Below, one piece after another: positions 32,946 to 41,961 of a stretch of DNA of 64,000 nucleotides. Where the stretch lies: NCBI GenBank assembly GCA_018449595.1, contig JAAVUU010000005.1, positions 186,001 to 250,000 on the forward strand, given 5' to 3'. The position numbers and the translations under genes are program-made. The notes under the pieces are model-generated. The model had not been told where the DNA came from, searched no databases, and saw only the letters and a program-made list of their open reading frames with translations. Position 1 is the stretch's first letter. Every line of letters begins with the position of its first letter. Source of the stretch: Rhizobiales bacterium dw_265 (GTDB lineage Bacteria; Pseudomonadota; Alphaproteobacteria; Micropepsales; Micropepsaceae).

Positions 32946-33578
32946 TTACTTCGCGTCCTTAAGGTCCCATTTGACCGAGACGCGGGTCGAAACGGCGGTG
33001 GGGGTGCCCTGGTTGGTCGGCGGCTGCCAACGCCAGTGCGATTTCACGAAATCGCAGGCGGCGGTATCGAGACGTTCCGAACTCGAGCTCTGCTCGACCT
33101 TGCAGTCGTCCACGTTACCTTCCGTCGTGATGTGCACCAGCATCAGCGTGGTGCCCTGTTCGTTCAGGCGCACCGAGATCGGCGGATAGGGCGGCAGCAC
33201 ATGGGTGCGCCCGATCGGACGCAGCGGGTCGCTGGCGGCGGCCGGCGGCGCGGCCTTGGGCGGCGGCGCGGGCGGGGCGGCCTTCTGCACGGTCACGGGC
33301 GGGGGCGCCGCGGTGGCGACCTGGAAGTCCGGCACGATGGCGACCGGCGGCGGCGGCTTCACCAGATCCGGCGGCGGCGGCGGCGGCGCCTTGGGCGGCT
33401 CCTTCTGCGTATCGACGGTGGCCTTGATCTCCTGCAACTGCTTCATCAGAGCGCCCTGGTTCAGGGCGGCGACGAGACCGAAGATCACGGCGATGTGAAT
33501 GCCCACCACGATGGCGATGCTGGTGGCTTTGCTGCTGGCGCTCTTGTCGCCGACTTTCAGATGATTTGGACGTTCCAT
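32946..33578 (-). CDS. tonB: TonB energy-transducing protein
   Basis: The 210-residue protein has a short cytoplasmic N-terminus, one membrane helix (SIAIVVGIHIAVIFGLVAAL, with the expected His), and a proline-rich periplasmic spacer (PPKAPPPPPPDLVKPPPP and similar, about residues 60-125). The globular TonB C-terminal domain starts near LPPYPPISVRLNEQGTTL and ends with KSHWRWQPPT and VSVKWDLK. It contacts the TonB box of outer-membrane receptors such as the one at 7034-9508. It is the first gene of the operon, with a leader of up to 500 bases before the divergent glyoxalase gene. Confidence 0.94.
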   Translation of the reverse strand: MERPNHLKVGDKSASSKATSIAIVVGIHIAVIFGLVAALNQGALMKQLQEIKATVDTQKEPPKAPPPPPPDLVKPPPPVAIVPDFQVATAAPPPVTVQKAAPPAPPPKAAPPAAASDPLRPIGRTHVLPPYPPISVRLNEQGTTLMLVHITTEGNVDDCKVEQSSSSERLDTAACDFVKSHWRWQPPTNQGTPTAVSTRVSVKWDLKDAK

Positions 33579-34082
33579 GCGCTCTCACTCAGACAGACAG
33601 GAAAGGACCCGGCACAACATGCATCCGGGACCAACGAATTTTTTCGAGACCTAAATCTTCATTACCCGACATGACGCCCTATCAGTGGCGTCTTTCGGCT
33701 GCTTTTAAAGCAACCGCCTAACTTCTTTGCAAGGGGGATCAACGACATCGGCCCCGCGGCCATCCCGTCCCGGCGACACCGGCAGCCGTCTGCAGCGTGC
33801 CCGCTGCGATGCGCGATGCCTCATGCATAGGCACCTTCGCAGGTGCAGCATCACCTTATTACCCTGCTAACCCTTGGCCCACGCGCCACAAATCCGCCTG
33901 TATTGATTATGTCTTACGCTTCTGCACGCAAGGAAGGCGAAGGACATGGCCGCCGGTCCAAAGCGCGGCCCAAGTTCCCTTGCGACATCTTTGCTTTCGG
34001 CAGCAAAAAAAATTCGCGATGCTGGGACGATCGGGCCGCTCGCGCCTGAGGATTCTCGCGACAATTCAAGGACCACACAGCA
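33579..34082. other. Gene-free divergent region between tonB and glyoxalase genes
   Basis: This 504-base stretch has no convincing gene. It must hold the promoters of both divergent genes. Visible structures are a 6-bp inverted repeat GACGCC..GGCGTC at 33673-33692 in the tonB leader and a small hairpin GCACCT-TCGC-AGGTGC at 33831-33846. A 46-codon frame from ATG 33909 lacks a ribosome site and family features. No Fur-type box is obvious. Confidence 0.5.
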
Positions 34083-34541
34083 ATGCGATATCTCCACACC
34101 ATGGTGCGTGTCTCCGATCTGGAGGCTTCGCTCGACTTCTATTGCGACAAACTCGGATTGGTGGAAGTCCGCCGCATGGAAAATGAGAAGGGCCGTTTCA
34201 CCCTGGTTTTCCTGGCCACGCCCGACGATGCCGGGCGCATCGCCAAAGAGGCCGACACCGCGCTGGCGGCGGAAAGCCCGGTGATCGAACTTACTTATAA
34301 CTGGGACGAGAAGGGCTATGGCGGCGGGCGCAATTTCGGCCACCTGGCCTATCGGGTGCAGGATATCTATGGGCTGTGCGAGAGGCTGATGGCGGCCGGC
34401 ATTGTCATCAACCGGCCGCCGCGCGACGGTCACATGGCCTTCATCCGCTCTCCCGACGGCATCTCCATCGAACTGCTGCAGGACGGCACCCTGCCGCCCC
34501 AGGAGCCCTGGGCTTCCATGCCCAACACGGGAAGCTGGTAG
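34083..34541 (+). CDS. gloA: Lactoylglutathione lyase (glyoxalase I)
   Basis: This is a 152-residue metalloenzyme of the VOC fold. It converts the methylglyoxal-glutathione adduct to S-lactoylglutathione. Typical features are [21 protein letters not shown] with the first metal His, [13 protein letters not shown] with a Glu, [18 protein letters not shown] with the second His, and [16 protein letters not shown] with the final Glu. Length and motif order match GloA. The threonine aldolase gene begins 5 bases after its stop and is very likely co-transcribed; threonine-derived aminoacetone is one source of methylglyoxal, so the pairing makes sense. Confidence 0.93.
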   Translation: MRYLHTMVRVSDLEASLDFYCDKLGLVEVRRMENEKGRFTLVFLATPDDAGRIAKEADTALAAESPVIELTYNWDEKGYGGGRNFGHLAYRVQDIYGLCERLMAAGIVINRPPRDGHMAFIRSPDGISIELLQDGTLPPQEPWASMPNTGSW

Positions 34542-34546
34542 GGGCG

Positions 34547-35578
34547 ATGAACTTCGGCTCGGACAATGCCTATGGGGTGCTGCCCCAGGTGATGGAAGCA
34601 CTGGCGCGCGCCAATGCGGGCGCCGACAAGCCCTATGGCGCCGACGCGCCGACCGCGGCGCTGACGGCGCAATTCGCCGCCCTGTTCGAACGCGAGGTGG
34701 CGATATTTCCGGTCGCCACCGGCACCGCCGCCAACGCGCTGGCGCTGTCGGTGCTGGCGCCGCCGCATGGCGCGATCTTCTGCCATGCCCAGAGCCACAT
34801 CATGGTTTCGGAATGCGGCGCGCCGGAATTCTATGCCCATGGCGCCAAGCTGATCGGGCTGGAGGGCGCGGACGGCAAGCTGACCGCGGACGCGCTGGCC
34901 GCCGCCATCGACGCCCTGCCCCGCGGCTCTGTGCATAGCGTGCAACCCCATGCCGTGTCGCTGTCGCAGCCCACCGAACTGGGCACGGTCTATGGCCTGG
35001 ATGAACTGAAGGCGATTGCCGAAGTCTGCCATGCCCGGGGCCTCAAGCTGCATCTGGATGGGGCGCGCTTCGCCAATGCGCTGGCCTTCCTGGGCGCCTC
35101 TCCGGCGCAGGCGACCTGGCAATGCGGTGTGGATGTGCTGTCTTTCGGCGCCAGCAAGGGCGGCACCATGGGGGCGGAGGCCGTGATCTTCTTTCATCCC
35201 CCCGAGCGGGGCGACTTCGAATACCGCCGCAAGAAGGGCGGCCACCTGATCTCGAAAATGCGCTTTGTCTCGGCCCAGCTTGCGGCCTATGTCCGGGACG
35301 GGCTGTGGCTGACGGCCGCCGCCCGCGCCAATGGCCTGGCGCAAGACCTGGCCACGGGCCTGCGCAGCCTGAACAGCATCCGCATCGCGGTGCCGGTCGA
35401 AACCAACATGGTGTTCGCGGACATGCCGGTGGAGATGGCGCAGCGCCTGCGCGCCGCCGGGGCGCTGTTCTATGACTGGACGCCGCCCAGGGATGGCCGG
35501 GTGCTCACCCGGCTGGCAACCAGCTTCGCCACGCCCAAGGACGACGTGGCGAAGTTCCTGGAGATCGCCAGGCGCTAG
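34547..35578 (+). CDS. ltaE: Low-specificity L-threonine aldolase
   Basis: This is a 343-residue PLP enzyme of fold type I. It cleaves L-threonine or allo-threonine to glycine and acetaldehyde. Visible features: FGSDNAYGVLPQVMEAL N-terminus, the VATGTAANALAL phosphate-binding turn, HLDGARFANAL with the PLP-binding Asp, and the Schiff-base Lys in VLSFGASKGGTMGAEAV. Start ATG 34547 is set by GGTAGGGG immediately upstream and the family N-terminus. Its 3' end overlaps the convergent autotransporter gene by 4 bases. Confidence 0.9.
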   Translation: MNFGSDNAYGVLPQVMEALARANAGADKPYGADAPTAALTAQFAALFEREVAIFPVATGTAANALALSVLAPPHGAIFCHAQSHIMVSECGAPEFYAHGAKLIGLEGADGKLTADALAAAIDALPRGSVHSVQPHAVSLSQPTELGTVYGLDELKAIAEVCHARGLKLHLDGARFANALAFLGASPAQATWQCGVDVLSFGASKGGTMGAEAVIFFHPPERGDFEYRRKKGGHLISKMRFVSAQLAAYVRDGLWLTAAARANGLAQDLATGLRSLNSIRIAVPVETNMVFADMPVEMAQRLRAAGALFYDWTPPRDGRVLTRLATSFATPKDDVAKFLEIARR

Positions 35579-38500
35579 ATACGACCGAGCACCGTGACGG
35601 TGCCGACCTGGGTGGTCGAGGCATTGTCGCCGCGAATCCAGTCGTAATTGATGCCCAGATGCCAGGTATCGGTGCCCGCCCCCAGGCTGGCGCCCAGGAT
35701 GGTATTGCCCTTGTCGGGGTCGGGGCCGATGAAGGTCATGGTGTTGCCCGCCGTGGCGCGCCCGCCGGTGGAGGCGAAGGCGGCATTGACCTTCACCGCC
35801 TGCTGCAACATGTCGTAACGATAGCCGGCGCGGCCTTCCGGGGTCAGATCGACACCGAACACATTGATGCTGGTCTTGAGGTCGGCGCCCACGGCACCGC
35901 GTATCGAACTGGCGAAATAGGGCGCCACGTCCAGGTTGAAGCCCGAGCCGCCATTGGCTTCGGTATAGCCTTCCTCGCGCAGGGTCATGCCGTCCAGGCT
36001 GACATGCGGGTCAAGCTCGAAGCCGGCATATTTCAGCATCACGCCGGTGTTGGCGCCGATCGCGCCCATCACGCCGGGACGGCGGCTGGTGGCATCGCGG
36101 AAGACATTGCCGACCTGGATGGTGCGATTCTCGGTGAAATCGCCATAGGCGACGCTGAGCTGGGTGTCGAAGAAGACATGCTTGCCCTTCCAGTCGGTAT
36201 AGCCGGTCAGCATGTACCACTGGGTGTCGGTGACGGTGGAGCGCGGCAGCTGCTGGGAGACGTCGCCGCTGTAGAAGGTGAAGGCGCCGCCATACCAGCC
36301 ATTGCGGGGGCTGCCGCTGTCCAGGCCCAGGGTGAAGCCGAAGCCGTGATCCTTGAAGGAGGTCAGGGTGCCATCGGGGGCGGTCTGGCCTTTGTTGTTG
36401 ATCTGGCCGGTGAATTCCTGGCCCCACAGGGTCATGTCGCCGGGCGCGTCGGCATAGCTGCGCAGCAGGCGCTGGCGCGCCGCCACTGGGCCGGTGGCCT
36501 GGTCGGTGAGCATGATGGCGATCTCGCGGGTGCCGCCCGACACGTCGGGGGCGAATTGCGAGAATTTCTGCTGCGCCTGCTGCTGGCTGGCGGCGACGTT
36601 GATGCCGCTCGAGGGCACGCCGGGGTGGTTGTAGACGGTCAGGGCCGTGGCGACGGCGGAACCCAACTGGGGATCGGTGGCCAGGGCCGCGGTCACGAAG
36701 GGAAACTGCGCCTTGGCCGAACCGGACAGGTTGAGGCCGGGCGAACCATCGGGGTTGATGGCATTGACCGAGCGCGGCAGCAAATGCAGCAGCAGGTTGT
36801 CCTGGCCGCTCTGGGTGATGATCGAGAGCGGGGTGGGGCCATTGTCGCCCGCCACGATATTGGCGCTGGCGGGCGACTCGAACAGGAACGGGGTGTTCTG
36901 GCCCAGCAGCGCATTCTGCGCCGCCAGCGAGGTGACGCTGTCGTTGATCTGTCCCGTCGGCGCCCGGATCAGGGTGATGGTCTGCTCCGTCGGCGCCGCA
37001 GGCGTGCTGGACGAGATGTAGGTGCCGAACTGGATGGCGAGGTTGGCGCCGTTGAGGTTGGCGCTGTTGGCCTGGATCACCGGCGTCAGGCTGTTGAGAT
37101 TCTGCTCGGAGATCGCCAGGCCCAAGGTGCCGTTGGCGTCGACCTGCACGGTGCTCGCCTGCACCGAGGTCGAGGTGTTGGCGACGAAAAGCTGGCCATT
37201 GGGATAGACATGAATCGCCAGTTCGGACGCCGAGCCGGTGTTTATCACGGCGTTGACATAGCCGAAGCCGCCGACATTCAGCTGCTGGCCGGTGCCGGCG
37301 CCGAAATCCAGGATCGCCGCATCGGTGGTCGGCGCCGCGCCGCTGAACTGGCTGATGATATCCTCCGCCATGATGGCGTAGTTGTTGGGCGTATTGATGA
37401 TCGCCGAACCGAAAAAGGCGGGATCGAAATTGTTCGTGTCGACAGAAGTGCCGTTGTTGCCGGTATTGCCCACATTGACGATGATGTTGGAGCCGGCGCC
37501 CAACAGGACATCGCCCAGGATGCGGCCGCTGTTGTTGATCACGATGTTGTTGCGGGTGGAGCCCGAAAGGTCGATGGCGCGCTCGATGCTGATGACGTTG
37601 GCGCCGGTCTGGGGCGTCAGGACCGTGTTGGTGGCCTGGATGGTGCCGGCATTGTTGATGGTGGCCAGCGAGTTGGACTGGTCGACAATGGCTTCCGACA
37701 CCAGGCTGAACGGGCTGCTGGCGGTGGCGATGCTCTTGTCCGGCGAGACGGTGTCGGTGGTGACGCTGGCGACAATGGTGGCGTTCTTGCCGACATTGAT
37801 CAGCGGCAGGTTGGCGTTCTGGCTCAGGATGACGCCAAAGGCGCTGCCCTGGCCGACCCCGTTCACCAGGGCGCTGATCAGGCCCGACGTGTTGGTGGAG
37901 CCGCTGATGGATTCCGCCTTCACGTCCAGCCGCGGCACGGTGGCAAAGGCGCCGATATCCAGGGCCGTGGCGGTGGTGATGCCGTTGGCGGTGACGGTCG
38001 TGGTGCTGGTGCCGGCATTGGCCGCGATGGTGCCCGTGTCCAGGATACCGCCCAGCTGCTGGTAGGTGATGTTGGTGACCGTGCCGGAACTGTCGGTAAC
38101 GGCCTGGGTGACCGTGCCGCCCGGGCCGCAGACGCCCGCGCCCGAGACCACGCCCAGGCAGGTGTAATAGGTCGTGGAGGCGCCCTGGATGATCAGGGCC
38201 GCGGCCGAAAGGTCGGGATCGATCGGCCTGGCGCTGATGCTGCCGCGGTTGATGAAGGAATAGCCGGGATCGACGGTATCGATGTCGGCGGTCACCGGCC
38301 CGATGGTGATGGGCGCGCGCGGCGTGGTCAGGGAGCCGGTGATGGACTTGGCCGGATCGATCAGGACGGTGGGCTCGGTAAGGCCGCCGCCGATGAGGCC
38401 GGCCGAGCTGATGGTGGCATACCCGCTCGAATTAGAGGTGCCGGGGCCGCCATTGAGGAAACCGCCGTCAATCGAGCCGCCGACGATGATGGCGCTGCCA

Positions 38501-39345
38501 GATTCCAGGTTGCCGCCCCGGGAACTGGGTGTGGCGGTGCCGGTCAGCGAGATCGCGCCATCGTTGACGAAGGAGCCACTCGACTGGGTTGGGCAGGTGA
38601 AACCGGACGGCGCGCCGGTGTCGCTGGCGCAGGAATGGATGCCGCCCAGGGTCTGGATGCCGATCATCCCGGCGCCGACGCCTGAAAGGCTGGAACTGTT
38701 GATGAAGTCGCCGTTCAGGGTGCCGTCCAGATCCACCATGACGCTGTCGGATTCGGTGGAGCCGTCGCTGGAATTCTGCAGGATGCCGCCGCCGCCCAGA
38801 AGCATGCTGCCGGTTATCTTGGTGCCCTGCACCAGGTAGATGGCGGCGGACAGGTCGCCCTGCACATTGATCGCGGACTGCTGGGTGACGGCGGAGGCGC
38901 CGGTCAGCGCCACGGCTGTCAGGTTGGTGAGATTGACCGAACCGTAAAAGGTGTTGCCGCCCTGGATCAGAATGCCGCGCTTGGTGGTGCCGCCGCCGCT
39001 GACGTCGATGGTGCCGGTCGAGGAAAAGCCGATCGCGGTGGGCGAGACGATGCTGCCGGCGGTGGTATCGATCAAAACCGCGGTGGCGCTGTCGGTGTTG
39101 GCGTTGGAAATGAAGCCGTTGTTCAGCACCGTGTTGTTGGAATTCAGGGTGAGGGCGGGATTGTTGGCGGTGCCGATGCCGATGCCGCCGCCGGAATCGA
39201 TGGTGATGTTGCCGCTGGTGGAGGTCAGAAGCGCCGTCGAGGTGCTGTTCGATATCTCGGTATCGGCGCGCGCGCTCGAGAAGGCCACGGCAGCCGCCAC
39301 CGTGGCAGCCGCAGCGGCGGAAAGCATCAAACGGTGCTTGATCAA
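35575..39345 (-). CDS. Large autotransporter with beta-helix-like passenger
   Basis: The 1256-residue surface protein has a signal peptide (residues 1-27, ending ARA). A Gly/Asn/Thr/Ser-rich passenger of about 930 residues carries many short repeats such as NNSGRILGDVLLGAGSNIIVN and INNAGTIQATN, the look of a beta-helix. A C-terminal autotransporter barrel covers about residues 985-1256 (from MTLWGQEFTGQINNKG). The last residues are VTVLGRI, without the usual terminal aromatic. A TTG start at 39345 is supported by AGAGG 6 bases upstream and gives a charged KHR n-region; ATG 39327 is the alternative. A likely adhesin or surface layer component; no protease motif was seen. Confidence 0.88.
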   Translation of the reverse strand: MIKHRLMLSAAAAATVAAAVAFSSARADTEISNSTSTALLTSTSGNITIDSGGGIGIGTANNPALTLNSNNTVLNNGFISNANTDSATAVLIDTTAGSIVSPTAIGFSSTGTIDVSGGGTTKRGILIQGGNTFYGSVNLTNLTAVALTGASAVTQQSAINVQGDLSAAIYLVQGTKITGSMLLGGGGILQNSSDGSTESDSVMVDLDGTLNGDFINSSSLSGVGAGMIGIQTLGGIHSCASDTGAPSGFTCPTQSSGSFVNDGAISLTGTATPSSRGGNLESGSAIIVGGSIDGGFLNGGPGTSNSSGYATISSAGLIGGGLTEPTVLIDPAKSITGSLTTPRAPITIGPVTADIDTVDPGYSFINRGSISARPIDPDLSAAALIIQGASTTYYTCLGVVSGAGVCGPGGTVTQAVTDSSGTVTNITYQQLGGILDTGTIAANAGTSTTTVTANGITTATALDIGAFATVPRLDVKAESISGSTNTSGLISALVNGVGQGSAFGVILSQNANLPLINVGKNATIVASVTTDTVSPDKSIATASSPFSLVSEAIVDQSNSLATINNAGTIQATNTVLTPQTGANVISIERAIDLSGSTRNNIVINNSGRILGDVLLGAGSNIIVNVGNTGNNGTSVDTNNFDPAFFGSAIINTPNNYAIMAEDIISQFSGAAPTTDAAILDFGAGTGQQLNVGGFGYVNAVINTGSASELAIHVYPNGQLFVANTSTSVQASTVQVDANGTLGLAISEQNLNSLTPVIQANSANLNGANLAIQFGTYISSSTPAAPTEQTITLIRAPTGQINDSVTSLAAQNALLGQNTPFLFESPASANIVAGDNGPTPLSIITQSGQDNLLLHLLPRSVNAINPDGSPGLNLSGSAKAQFPFVTAALATDPQLGSAVATALTVYNHPGVPSSGINVAASQQQAQQKFSQFAPDVSGGTREIAIMLTDQATGPVAARQRLLRSYADAPGDMTLWGQEFTGQINNKGQTAPDGTLTSFKDHGFGFTLGLDSGSPRNGWYGGAFTFYSGDVSQQLPRSTVTDTQWYMLTGYTDWKGKHVFFDTQLSVAYGDFTENRTIQVGNVFRDATSRRPGVMGAIGANTGVMLKYAGFELDPHVSLDGMTLREEGYTEANGGSGFNLDVAPYFASSIRGAVGADLKTSINVFGVDLTPEGRAGYRYDMLQQAVKVNAAFASTGGRATAGNTMTFIGPDPDKGNTILGASLGAGTDTWHLGINYDWIRGDNASTTQVGTVTVLGRI

Positions 39346-39671
39346 CGCAAACCTCTATAAAATCATGCCTGGGCGGGCGGCCCTGGCCTTTGCCTCTTTG
39401 CCAGGCCCGTCCCCGGACCTGCTCCTGCGCGATCGCGCAGGCCGCACCGTTTTTTCCTCTGCAGGACACCTGCCCGCCCCGCCTTGGGGTCTATAGGGGG
39501 TGGAGGTCCGTTCTGCCAGCGCCTTTGTACCCGGCTATCGTCCCGGTTCAACAGCAATTTTTCCTCCAAAGGGCCCGATTCCGGGCAAATGGCGGCGTCT
39601 TAATCCGGCGTTAGGCCGCGGGGGCGCAAAATCCCGGGTGAAAAAGGCTTAACCCGCGATTTTTTGCCCAC

Positions 39672-40946
39672 ATGAAGCAGTCCCGGCACACAGGTTTCGC
39701 CAAGCTCACCCAGAAGGATGTGAGCGCCGCCGCCGCGCGCCATGAGATGCTCTATTCGGGCCGCGTGGGCGGGGCCCGCGCCGTGTTCGCCTTCAGCGAT
39801 CTCTCCGGGCTGGACCTGTCGGGCCGCAACCTGGCCGATGCCGACTTCACCGGCGCCATCCTGGAAGAAGTCAATTTCGCCGGCGCCAAGCTGGATTCCG
39901 CCAGCTTCTTCGGCGCCGACCTGCGCCGCACCAACCTGTCGGGCGCCTCGATGCGGCGCGTGGACATGCGCGGCGCCTCGCTGCGCGGCGCCAACATGAT
40001 CGGCACCGACCTGTATGAGGCGGACCTGCGCGAAGGCACCATCGCCGAAAAGGACAAATACGGGAACCTGCGCGTGCTGCAGCACGATGTGGGGCCCACC
40101 GAACTGCCCGCCGCGATGATGAACAGCGCCAACCTGTCGGGCGCCAAGATGACCGGCGCGGTCGCGGTGCAGGCCGACTTCACCGACGCGGTGATGAAAG
40201 GCTGCCGGCTGACCCGCGCCAACCTGCGCCAGGCGCGCCTGACCGGCGCCAATCTGGAGAATGCCGACCTGTCGGGCTGCAACCTGACCGGCGCCGACCT
40301 GGCTGGCTGCATCCTGATCGGCGCCAAGCTGGACTTCGCCACCACCCATGGCGCCGACATGAGCAAGACCTTGACCGAGGCGGTTGTCCCCGACGCCGCC
40401 GAGGTGGCCGATATCGAGGCGCTGCTGGAAAGCCATTCGCGCTGGGCGGAGAGCGAAGGCCGCGAAGGCCGCCCCGCCGACCTCACGGGCAAGGATTTGC
40501 GCCACGCCAAGAAACTGTCACACCGCATGCTGACCGCCCTGATCGCGCCCGGTGCCCTGCTGTATGGCGTCAACCTGGAAGGCGCCTCGCTGCAGGGCTC
40601 CAACCTGGCGGGCTGCGACCTGCGCTCGGCCAAGCTGGGCGGCGCCGACCTGCGCGGCGTCAACCTCTCCGGCGCCCAGCTCAACCATGCCGACCTGCGC
40701 GACACCAAGCTGGGGCCCCTGATGATCAGCGGCGCGCGCCTGCTGCCGTCGCGGCTGGACAATGCCCAGGCGCGCTATGCCGACCTGCGCGGCACCGACC
40801 TGCGCCGGGCGCGGCTGTCGGGCTGCGACATGAGCTACGCCAACCTGGCCGATGCCGACATGCGGGATACGGAGACGCAAGGCGCCGATTTTTCGGGTGC
40901 GAAATTGCCCGGTCGCTTCGCGGAAGCCTTGGCGGCGACGGCGTAA
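39672..40946 (+). CDS. Pentapeptide-repeat protein
   Basis: The 424-residue protein is built largely of A(D/N)LxX pentapeptides, which fold as a right-handed square helix. Three blocks are visible: about residues 38-125, 150-240 and 295-410 (for example LSGLDLSGRNLADADFTGAIL, ANLRQARLTGANLENADLSG, LRGTDLRRARLSGCDMSYA). Two interruptions separate them: a charged loop with EKDKYGNLRVLQHDVG, and a helical stretch of about 45 residues (VADIEALLESHSRWAESEGREG). There is no signal peptide, so it is cytoplasmic. Functions in this class vary, including DNA mimicry and gyrase protection; none can be assigned. It stands alone between autotransporter and hydrolase genes. Confidence 0.85.
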   Translation: MKQSRHTGFAKLTQKDVSAAAARHEMLYSGRVGGARAVFAFSDLSGLDLSGRNLADADFTGAILEEVNFAGAKLDSASFFGADLRRTNLSGASMRRVDMRGASLRGANMIGTDLYEADLREGTIAEKDKYGNLRVLQHDVGPTELPAAMMNSANLSGAKMTGAVAVQADFTDAVMKGCRLTRANLRQARLTGANLENADLSGCNLTGADLAGCILIGAKLDFATTHGADMSKTLTEAVVPDAAEVADIEALLESHSRWAESEGREGRPADLTGKDLRHAKKLSHRMLTALIAPGALLYGVNLEGASLQGSNLAGCDLRSAKLGGADLRGVNLSGAQLNHADLRDTKLGPLMISGARLLPSRLDNAQARYADLRGTDLRRARLSGCDMSYANLADADMRDTETQGADFSGAKLPGRFAEALAATA

Positions 40947-40962
40947 GCTGCAATGCCTTTCC

Positions 40963-40981
40963 TCCCCCGTAAACGGGGGGG
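40963..40981. terminator. GC hairpin between convergent genes
   Basis: A CCCCCGT...ACGGGGG palindrome lies between the stop codons of the pentapeptide-repeat and hydrolase genes. There is no T-run, so it is at best a weak bidirectional transcription end. Confidence 0.4.
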
Positions 40982-40982
40982 A

Positions 40983-41858
40983 TCAGGCCGCCATCATTGC
41001 GCTCTTGGCACGGATGAACTGGGCCAGCCGCGACAGCGAGACCTTGGCTTCGTTGCGCCCCTGCTCCATCTGGAACAGATGGCCCATGCCGTCATAGATC
41101 TCGACACTGACCGGCACACCGGCCTCGGCGCAGCGGTCGCCCAGCTTGGACGCATCGTCGCGCAGGATCTCATGCGCCCCGGCATGCACCATCACCGGCG
41201 GAAAGGTCGTGAAGGCCGCATAGGCGGGCGAGGCATAGGCGTCGCAGGGATTGGACTTGCGCAGATAGTAGCGGGCGCTGAGGAACAGCAGGTCCCAGTC
41301 CAGCACCGTGTCGGCCTTGCGATTGTGCAGCATGGAGGGGCCCGACAGCGACAGGTCGGCCCAGGGCGACAGGCCCACCACGCCCCCCGGCATGTCCAGC
41401 CCGGCATTGCGCACCGCCAGCGTCACCGCGAAAGCCAGGCCGCCGCCCGCCTCGTCGCCCGCCAGGATGATGGAGGAGGCCGGCACATGTTTGGCCAGCA
41501 GGCCGCGATAGGCATCTATGCCGTCGCGCACCGCCGCCGGAAAGAAACATTCCGGGGCCAGCCGGTAGCGGACACTGAAGCCGCGCACGCCGCTGGCCTC
41601 CACCAGCCGCCCGATGACGGGGCGATGGCTTTCGGGGGTTCCGGCGACAAAGCCGCCGCCATGGAAATACAGGATAGTGCGCACCGGCTCCGGCGTCACC
41701 GCCCCCACCCACTCGCCGGGAATGGGGCCAAGCTGGCCCGGCGAAAAATCCACCGCCGCCGGGGCGGCGCCGAACCGGGCGAACAGGGCGTCATAGCGCG
41801 CCCGCAGCGCATCGATGCCGGCGGGGACTTTGGGCTGGGAGTGCGGCCAGAGCGCCAT
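40983..41858 (-). CDS. HSL-family alpha/beta-hydrolase lacking the nucleophile serine
   Basis: The 291-residue cytoplasmic protein has the hormone-sensitive-lipase family fold: the oxyanion motif HGGGF (H66-F70), YRLAPECFFPAAVRDG, LSPWADLSLSG, the acid region HAGAHEILRDDA and the catalytic His in YDGMGHLFQM. The nucleophile elbow, normally GDSAGG, reads GDEAGG with Glu at position 136 (codon GAG). The other triad residues and the frame are intact, so this is a substitution rather than decay. It may be catalytically dead, use a different mechanism, or bind a ligand as plant gibberellin receptors of this family do. It is convergent with the pentapeptide gene. Confidence 0.85.
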   Translation of the reverse strand: MALWPHSQPKVPAGIDALRARYDALFARFGAAPAAVDFSPGQLGPIPGEWVGAVTPEPVRTILYFHGGGFVAGTPESHRPVIGRLVEASGVRGFSVRYRLAPECFFPAAVRDGIDAYRGLLAKHVPASSIILAGDEAGGGLAFAVTLAVRNAGLDMPGGVVGLSPWADLSLSGPSMLHNRKADTVLDWDLLFLSARYYLRKSNPCDAYASPAYAAFTTFPPVMVHAGAHEILRDDASKLGDRCAEAGVPVSVEIYDGMGHLFQMEQGRNEAKVSLSRLAQFIRAKSAMMAA

Positions 41859-41893
41859 ATGCAGCCGAAGCAGCGTTGCGTTACAAGAGTATC

Positions 41894-41928
41894 AAAAAAA
41901 ACGGGGCTTCCAAAGGGAAGCCCCGTTT
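41894..41928 (-). terminator. Rho-independent terminator of the Hsp20 gene
   Basis: On the minus strand a perfect 13-bp stem (AAACGGGGCTTCC, 41928-41916 with 41911-41899) and a CTTT loop run into eight consecutive T. It lies 33 bases after the Hsp20 stop codon. Confidence 0.9.
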
Positions 41929-41961
41929 CCGGTCAAGTCATGGGCTGATCAGCCCACCGCT

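Noticed and set aside
33909..34049. A 46-codon frame (MSYASARKEGEG...) upstream of gloA
   Set aside because: No ribosome site and no recognisable features; nearby bases look like untranslated promoter DNA.
35659..38685. A 1008-codon open frame opposite the autotransporter gene
   Set aside because: The translation is Gly/Ala/Asp/Arg-rich nonsense mirroring the repetitive passenger codons; the minus frame has signal peptide and barrel.
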